64,000 nt of DNA, from the NCBI GenBank assembly GCA_050084985.1, contig JBITNC010000001.1, positions 92,628,001 to 92,692,000 of the forward strand. The letters are read 5' to 3'. A model generated the notes under the pieces. The model was given only the letters and a program-made list of their open reading frames with translations. It ran no database searches and was not told where the DNA came from. A program made the position numbers and the translations under genes. The number at the start of each line of letters is the position of its first letter. Positions within the stretch are counted from its first letter, which is position 1. The DNA comes from Nageia nagi (lineage: Eukaryota > Pinophyta). Below are positions 58,051-64,000 of this stretch, piece after piece.

Positions 58051-60670
58051 CATGATTTTTTTATGATCCATAGATCTATAACTTTATTTATGTGTGCATC
58101 TTAGCTTTTTCTTACCTTTTGATAATTATTTGAAAGAGGCTAAAAATGATAGATTGGTTATCATTGTTAATGATCTTTTCTTGATGATTTTGCCTTGAAT
58201 TGTTTCTCTATAATACAACCAATGAGAATAGGTTCAAGGTTATGGGGAGTAAAGAGGGTAAGATTTGATGAAAATGTAGAATAGGGTATGAATGAATAGG
58301 AGAAATGGATGAACTAAAAATAGGAAAAAGCCAATAAAAATATGTGTAATTTAATATCTTTTATTAATTGTCAATATGTTATATAGAGATATGAAAATTT
58401 CACTTATCCTTTCACAACTTTACCCTTACTTGGATTTAGTAAAGAACCAAACCACTCAATACTACTAAAAAGATGAAATTTTAAAAATATTCTTTAATTT
58501 TTGCTTAAGTGTTATTTTACACTTTAGAGCATTACTAAGTATCCAAGATTCTTTACCCTATGCTATAGACACAATACTAGCATGATTCATTTCTCCATGA
58601 AATGACAACCATAATATCCATACTTTAGGTCTCAATGATAAATGGAAGAGGAAGGAACTTAACATCCTTTTCCCAACTCATTACCATGCCTTCCCCTTAG
58701 ATTTAGACTCCATGTTTTCACCTAGAATATTATCTATGAATAATCGTCTTTCTACTACTAACTCTTGCTAATATAAGAAGTATTAGACTACCATATCTCA
58801 AGATTCAATGACCTACTTATTAATTGAGCTCCAACCATACATTTATCATAGGGTAAATATACAACATATAATTTAATGTATTATGAGTTTAAGCTTGCCC
58901 CAAACTCATAATCCTAAGTCTCATTCTAAGGAAAACTCCCATAACCATAGATAGATGTTTGCTTGGCCAAGATACTAATGCCTCCAAAATAAATTAAGCT
59001 TACAACTAAGGCTAAGGTTTGAGAGGATAGTCCCTAAGTTTAGATTATAATGCATATTTGACTTAACCATAGATATGAACAACCAAGGATGCTATAGTTT
59101 GAACAAGAATAGAATGCATTTGATCCTTAAGAGTTCTTCACCTATAGCTCAAGAAGATATCTAATAGATATGTTTGTAACTAATATCGACCATAGTTATA
59201 TATTTTACCAATTACCTTTGTTATCTCAAGCATAATGGGTACAATCCCTCTTATAAGATCAATTCTACATGGCAAACTATTGTTACCCACAGTTCTAAGA
59301 CATAAAGGAGATTCCCTAAATATTCCCATGATAGGAAACATTAAGGTTGTTGTCAAATAATTTCTAGTTTATTTTGAATACATCATGTTAGCAATAGTAT
59401 GACACTATAGGCATAGATTAATTCAACATAATCATATAAATTGAATCCAACCAAATGTACCATAACATTTATCATTTACTTAATCACTAGATTAAAATAA
59501 GTGGTCTGTAACAATTACTATTCCATTCAAGATATAACATCATAAAAATGAAATGAGTAGTTAATCCATAGTATTCATTGATGGAATAATAACATAAAAA
59601 TTACAGTAATAGTATATAAAACAAAGATCAAAATAGGGTCTAACTAAGTAACAATATGTATGACCAATAAAGTTCAATTATTGATTTAATAATAACATTA
59701 AAATTTTGATCCCCTTTCAACCATATAACTTTTATAATTTACAACTAGTTACAAGTTAACTTCTCAATATGTACACATTGATTCATCTTTCTACAAAAAT
59801 GATATAAAGTATCGAGTCTATATAACAAAAAGAAACAAATTTAAGATAATAACATTTTACATCCAATCCTCTACTATTGCATCTTTAGTGTCCACTTGTA
59901 CTTCAATTAGACAATAAGGGATGATATTTATCATCTCAATAGGGAACACATTTTCTTAAGTAACTAAAGATTACTTAAATAAATTACTCTCAAAATAACA
60001 ATGCTAATACCATATTGAAAATGCTAACATTATTGCATATAAAAGTCATTATCATAATAACAATAGTATTACAAATTAGGAACAAAATAATTACTATATT
60101 ATCCATAGTAACACCAATTTCATATGGGATAACTACCTTATTAACCATAATAATATAAAAATAGATAATACATAAACATATCTACTCTTACAAGCATAAA
60201 AACCATACATGATACTAAATACAAACAACAAAATGTAATGCACCCTTGAAAAATTACCATACTTCCATGGTTTCTCACCTCAACTATGGCCCATTCAACA
60301 TCAAGCTAGTATCAAGTATGAAATATTGATCAATGTATGTAAGGATGGTTGAGGTTAATTAAGTCAAGTGTAAGATTAGTGCACCATGCATACCCATAGA
60401 TAAATTGAACTTCTCTATCAATAGAGATGTTTATGGTTATCAGGGGGCCTAGGTTTTTACCTCTTTAGGTATACCATTTATCTATGAAGCCATGATGTGT
60501 AAAGATAAGTTACCATACAACTTTCAAAATGCAAAATCATGAAACTTTGATTAAAGAAACCACAATCCAATATAAAACCCCACTGAACATTCAGATAAGA
60601 TGCATACTAATGCAAAGATAACAAAGTTTTTAAACTATAAACTTTTTTGATTACCCATAATATTAAAGCT
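58051..60670. other. AT-rich spacer, no gene seen
   Basis: About 2.6 kb without recognisable coding, RNA gene or repeat structure; only simple AT-rich sequence. Confidence 0.5.
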
Positions 60671-60919
60671 TGTTAGACACCTAATTATTAGGGATTATGG
60701 TATAGTTAGTATAGTATTAGATACTTACTATATTTATTAAATTCATAGCTTTGAGTGTGCTAGAATTTAGAGAGTCATTTCTTGTATAATATGAGGAGTT
60801 ACAATGTATCTCAAGGGTCACCCAAGAAGGTGAACATGAAGAGTCTTTCTCAAATTGTATTTACACAATATTCTACACTAATAGAATGCTTTTTGATCTT
60901 AGAGTTATCCAGCCTATCA
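60671..60919 (+). repeat. Probable 5' LTR of the copia element (249 bp)
   Basis: Starts TGTTAGACACC and ends CCTATCA. Short, as often in copia. The partner is outside the window; edges rest on the primer site that follows. Confidence 0.55.
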
Positions 60920-60936
60920 TTAGTACTAGAGCCATG
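60920..60936 (+). other. Primer-binding site of the copia element
   Basis: TTAGTACTAGAGCCATG; the standard initiator tRNA-Met site is TTGGTATCAGAGCCATG, so three positions differ. Confidence 0.65.
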
Positions 60937-62157
60937 AGTTTTTGCTTTCTCTAACTCCATGTAAGTGATCAAAAATGCTATCAAAATCCATCCAAAACTT
61001 TTACTTCTTTTTTTTCTCCAAAAAATGAGCATCAAAATCCAAATCTAAGAATATATTTGGATACCCATTTTTGTGTAGAACAAGATTGGTTTTGAACAAG
61101 GTGATTTGCAGCAATTTTGGCAAAATTATCTTAGTGTGAAGTTTTCAATCAAGTAAGTGGTTTGTGACTATTATTTTTTGGGAAAATTATCTTAGTGGTT
61201 TATTTCAATGTTTTATTTGGATCAATAATTTGTTTTATTACACCTCATGCCATTTGTGGTCTCCTCCCCCATGGTCTATAGTCTCCCATTATCGCATTAG
61301 CTCATGTTCTAGTTTTATTACCCCTCACACCATCTATGGTCTCCTCCCCTCATGGTAAGTGGTCTCCCATATATGTTATATGGTATCCCATGGTTTATTG
61401 TATTTACTCACCTCATGTTTCATATTTCTCACCTCATACCAAGACTCACCTCACATCATTTGAGACTCACCTCACATAATACTTTGGTCTCATCCCTACG
61501 TCATTGGTCTCCCATTGCATCATTGGTCTCTTATCATCGAATCACCTCACATCATCCAAGACTCAATCAACCCTATAAATTAAAACTCTACTATCATCCC
61601 TAAATCAATTTCAACTAGAAGTATTTGTCAAAAAAATGCTACCATCCCACTTGTAGAACCCTATCCACCTAATCATAGACCATTGTCAAAACAATGCATG
61701 CCATTCTCAAAACATGCACCACTTCTTCAAAAAAAATGCATGCCTCTCCCTTTACACTTAGATCCACCATGTGTTGCACATATGTGTGAACCACCCAATC
61801 AATTATTTAACTAGTACAATCAGCATTTTTGGCCCAATCAACAACACACAGTTAGCATTTAATTTGATTTTGGGGTATTTTCAAATTTTGAAGACATTTC
61901 TTACCATAACTTGGTGTAACAAACTCCTTTTTCAATGAGATTTTTTTTGTTGAGCTCAAAATTTAGAGTATTTTTTTAGTTATGTCATTATATGGATATT
62001 TTTTTTGGAGAGCAATTAAAAAATATATTGGCAAATTTGGTTTAACATTTGACTCAAATTTTGGTGAGTTTGGCATAATTAAAGGATTCCAAACCTTGGA
62101 TTATTGTGTTACCCTTGATGTTAAGAAATAAAATCAGATTTGGAAATAGATTATTTG
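60937..62157. other. Leader of the copia element with CT-rich repeats
   Basis: Between 61245 and 61560 imperfect repeats of TATGGTCTCCTCCCC and ACTCACCTCACA.CAT make a CT-rich minisatellite-like stretch. The rest is AT-rich. No gene. Confidence 0.5.
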
Positions 62158-62292
62158 GCTAATGTTGAAGATAATGAAGATAAATATATTGTTGTTGAGA
62201 TATCCAATGCTGCCTCTACTTCCACCTTGCCAACTCCTCGAACCATGCCTTCTAGAAGGAATCCTCCTCATATGAGGAGATGTGTGATGTAA
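62158..62292 (+). pseudogene. Short coding-like fragment before copia gag
   Basis: The frame NVEDNEDKYIVVEISNAAST then TPRTMPSRRNPPHMRRCVM ends in a stop at 62290-62292. Acidic then basic and Pro-rich, like the C-terminus of a protein. Not known from copia leaders; may be a captured or older fragment. Family not recognised. Confidence 0.3.
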
Positions 62293-62465
62293 TAAATCCT
62301 TTTTGAGATATTCTATTCTTTTTGTAATTTTGGTGTGGTGTAAGCAAAAATAATCTTCATTTAGTATGGACATTGTTATTTTTTTACAAATTATGTGAAC
62401 TCTTATTAGCATTGTAAAAGTTTGAATAATGTAATTAAATAAAGCTTGAAGTTCCTATTTTAAAA

Positions 62466-63300
62466 ATGCATTCCCTTATGAGTATTATTGGTGTTGTTTT
62501 AATTGAAAAAGAAAATTGGTTAGAGTGGTCTATGGAAATAAAGCATACATTAATTTTTAATGAGTTTTGGGTTGACATTTATGATGGTGATAAATAACCT
62601 ACCAAATCGATTGATGCCAAGGAACTTACAATTTGGAACATGAAAAATAATAAGGCATATTATTTGATTGCTTCTTTGATTAGTAATGAGGTTAACTACC
62701 ACATTAGCTCTATTTATGATGCTTGGAATGCATTAAATAAACTCAAAGATTTGTTTGACTCCCGATCTAAACTAGAATTGATCCAACTTTAGTTGAAACT
62801 CTTTAACCTAGAGCTAAAGAATGATGATCCCATGGCACTAATTTTAGAAATTAGAGAAATAATGCATGACATTGACTCTACTAGTGTGAAGATTGATATT
62901 GCTCTCATAGCTTTGATTAAGGCATTGTATCCCACCTATTCAAACTATCTTGAATCCTTGCAAGCTAGTGGTAAGCTAAAGTCTCTCACATTTGACACTC
63001 TGGTAGATAAGATTATAGAATGTGAGAAGGCTTTTGGCAAGAAATCTAGTGATTCTACTTCAAACACATTGTGTATTGCTCAAAAGGGAAAGAATGTTAT
63101 TCATGATTCTTCTAGAGGTGAAGGCAACAACTATGGTCATGGTAGGAGGAACTATAGAGGTAGAGGGGGTATATCTAATCAAGGTAATCATGATGAGAGG
63201 AACAATCTCCATTGCAAAAGATGTGATAGATGATACCATGAAGCTCATACCTATTGCACTCCATGGGACAATAACAAAGAAAGGAATGAAAAATGGGAGC
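62466..63300 (+). pseudogene. gag: copia gag
   Basis: ATG at 62466. VLIEKENWLEWSMEIKHTLI and AYYLIASLISNEVNYHISSI with DAWNALNKLKDLFDSRSKLE are the copia gag start. Two stops follow, then the open piece to 63233: LTFDTLVDKIIECEKAFGKK, a Gly/Arg-rich stretch (GHGRRNYRGRGG) and the knuckle HCKRCDR, stop, YHEAHTYC (CCHC-like). The frame is the same from 62466 to the knuckle. Confidence 0.92.
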
Positions 63301-63394
63301 AAGATAAGAGTAAGAACTCTAATTTTGCTCATTATGTTACTGCATATTGTAACAATACCATTGAAAATTTGTGTAATACTTCATTTACATCTTG

Positions 63395-64000
63395 GGAGGA
63401 TACATTGCTACTTGATACTAGTGGTACATGCCACATGACCTTTTGAAGAGAATTCTTTGAAGAAATGAATACCAACATTGATGGTGCAGGATATTTTGCT
63501 AACAAATCTTGTATAAAACCTTTGGGTATTGGTACTATGAGACTTAAATTGCCAAGCCTTCCAAATATGGTTCTTTGAAATGTTCTCTACCTTTCTCAAT
63601 TGTGAAGGAACTTGCTATCTCTTGTGCTCATTCAACAACAAGGACACTCTATTCATATGTTTGATGGTATTATGGAGATAAGAAGGTATTTTGACAACAA
63701 AGTGGTCATGACTAGCAAGGAGATGAGAAGCTATTAAAGATGCATGAAAGTTCTACCAAATCATAAAATTATTCCTACCTCACCCATCAAGAAAATGGTA
63801 CTCTCTCATCTAGTCTTTTGTGCATGCAAGATTTGGCCATCTCAATTTTGATGATCTTTGTTTATTAAAAAAGAGAGGTTTTTTGGGATTGCCAACTATT
63901 TCTAGGAATATAGAACCTTATGAAGCATGTGTCCTAGGAAAGCAAAACAAACAACCTTTTCATGATTCAAATTTTAGAGCATGTATAAAACTAGAACTCA
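63395..64000 (+). pseudogene. pol: copia protease and GAG-pre-integrase region (cut by window end)
   Basis: LLLDTSGTCHMTF, stop, REFFEEM is the copia protease (usual LLDTGASCHMTF), with catalytic Asp at 63414-63416. NVLYLSQL.RNLLSLVLIQQ follows. From about 63790 comes HARFGHLNFDDLCLLKKRGF then PYEACVLGKQNKQPF. This is the GAG-pre-integrase zinc module, in which the first Cys of C-x-x-C is Tyr (TGT to TAT). Confidence 0.92.

Larger units (their letters stand above)
60671..64000 (+). mobile_element. Ty1/copia element, 5' half (runs off the window)
   Basis: LTR-like 60671-60919, an initiator-tRNA-like primer site, a 1.5-kb leader, gag, protease and the GAG-pre-integrase part, all plus strand. 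Integrase core and RT would lie to the right of 64000. Frames have several stops. Confidence 0.85.

Overview
The window looks like intergenic DNA from a large, TE-rich seed-plant nuclear genome. It is AT-rich and CpG-poor. I see no intact host gene, rRNA, tRNA or CRISPR. It is filled with nested, decayed retrotransposons: plant-type Ty3/gypsy, chromovirus, Ty1/copia and L1-type LINE. The many C-to-T and G-to-A changes (CAA/CAG/CGA codons turned into stops) suggest old, methylated copies, as in gymnosperms. The species cannot be fixed from the sequence; 'gymnosperm-like' is inference.

Layout. (1) 1-2319, minus: the 5' part (leader, primer-binding site, 834-bp LTR) of element D, whose body lies off the left edge. 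D is inserted in (2) element A, plus, 2320 to about 11020: degenerate gag-protease, a long region without pol, an antisense plant-mobile-domain (PMD) pseudogene, a hairpin array, a polypurine tract and a 3' LTR. (3) 11-18.5 kb: AT-rich short-repeat arrays and unrecognised coding remnants on the minus strand. (4) Element B, plus, 18513-28413, with about 0.73-kb LTRs, gag remnants and again an antisense PMD pseudogene. (5) 28.4-31.3 kb: more AT-rich repeats. (6) Element E, plus, 31339-37792: a decayed chromovirus (gag, protease, RT, RNase H, integrase, chromodomain) with 318-bp LTRs. (7) Element C, minus, 38707-51735: the best-preserved element, with 1.9-kb LTRs, a GTTAG target duplication, and a long gag-protease frame with one frameshift and one stop but no recognisable pol. 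It splits an unrecognised coding remnant. (8) 52.69 to about 58.05 kb, minus: an L1-type LINE (DUF4283/CCHC ORF1; endonuclease, RT and zf-RVT ORF2). (9) 58.05-60.67 kb: AT-rich DNA with nothing recognised. (10) 60671-64000, plus: the 5' half of a Ty1/copia element running off the right edge.

The most interesting theme is a group of related elements (A, B, C, probably D). They share a Tat/Ogre-like gag with a C-X2-H-X4-H-X4-C knuckle; A and C also share the polypurine tract and a conserved 3' block, and C and D share the primer-binding site and leader. None shows reverse transcriptase or integrase. Two of them, A and B, carry an antisense PMD reading frame between gag and the 3' LTR. This looks like a lineage of non-autonomous gag(-protease) elements that would need pol in trans. 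Antisense extra ORFs are known in Tat-lineage plant elements; the pol-less, PMD-carrying arrangement here is the part worth checking.
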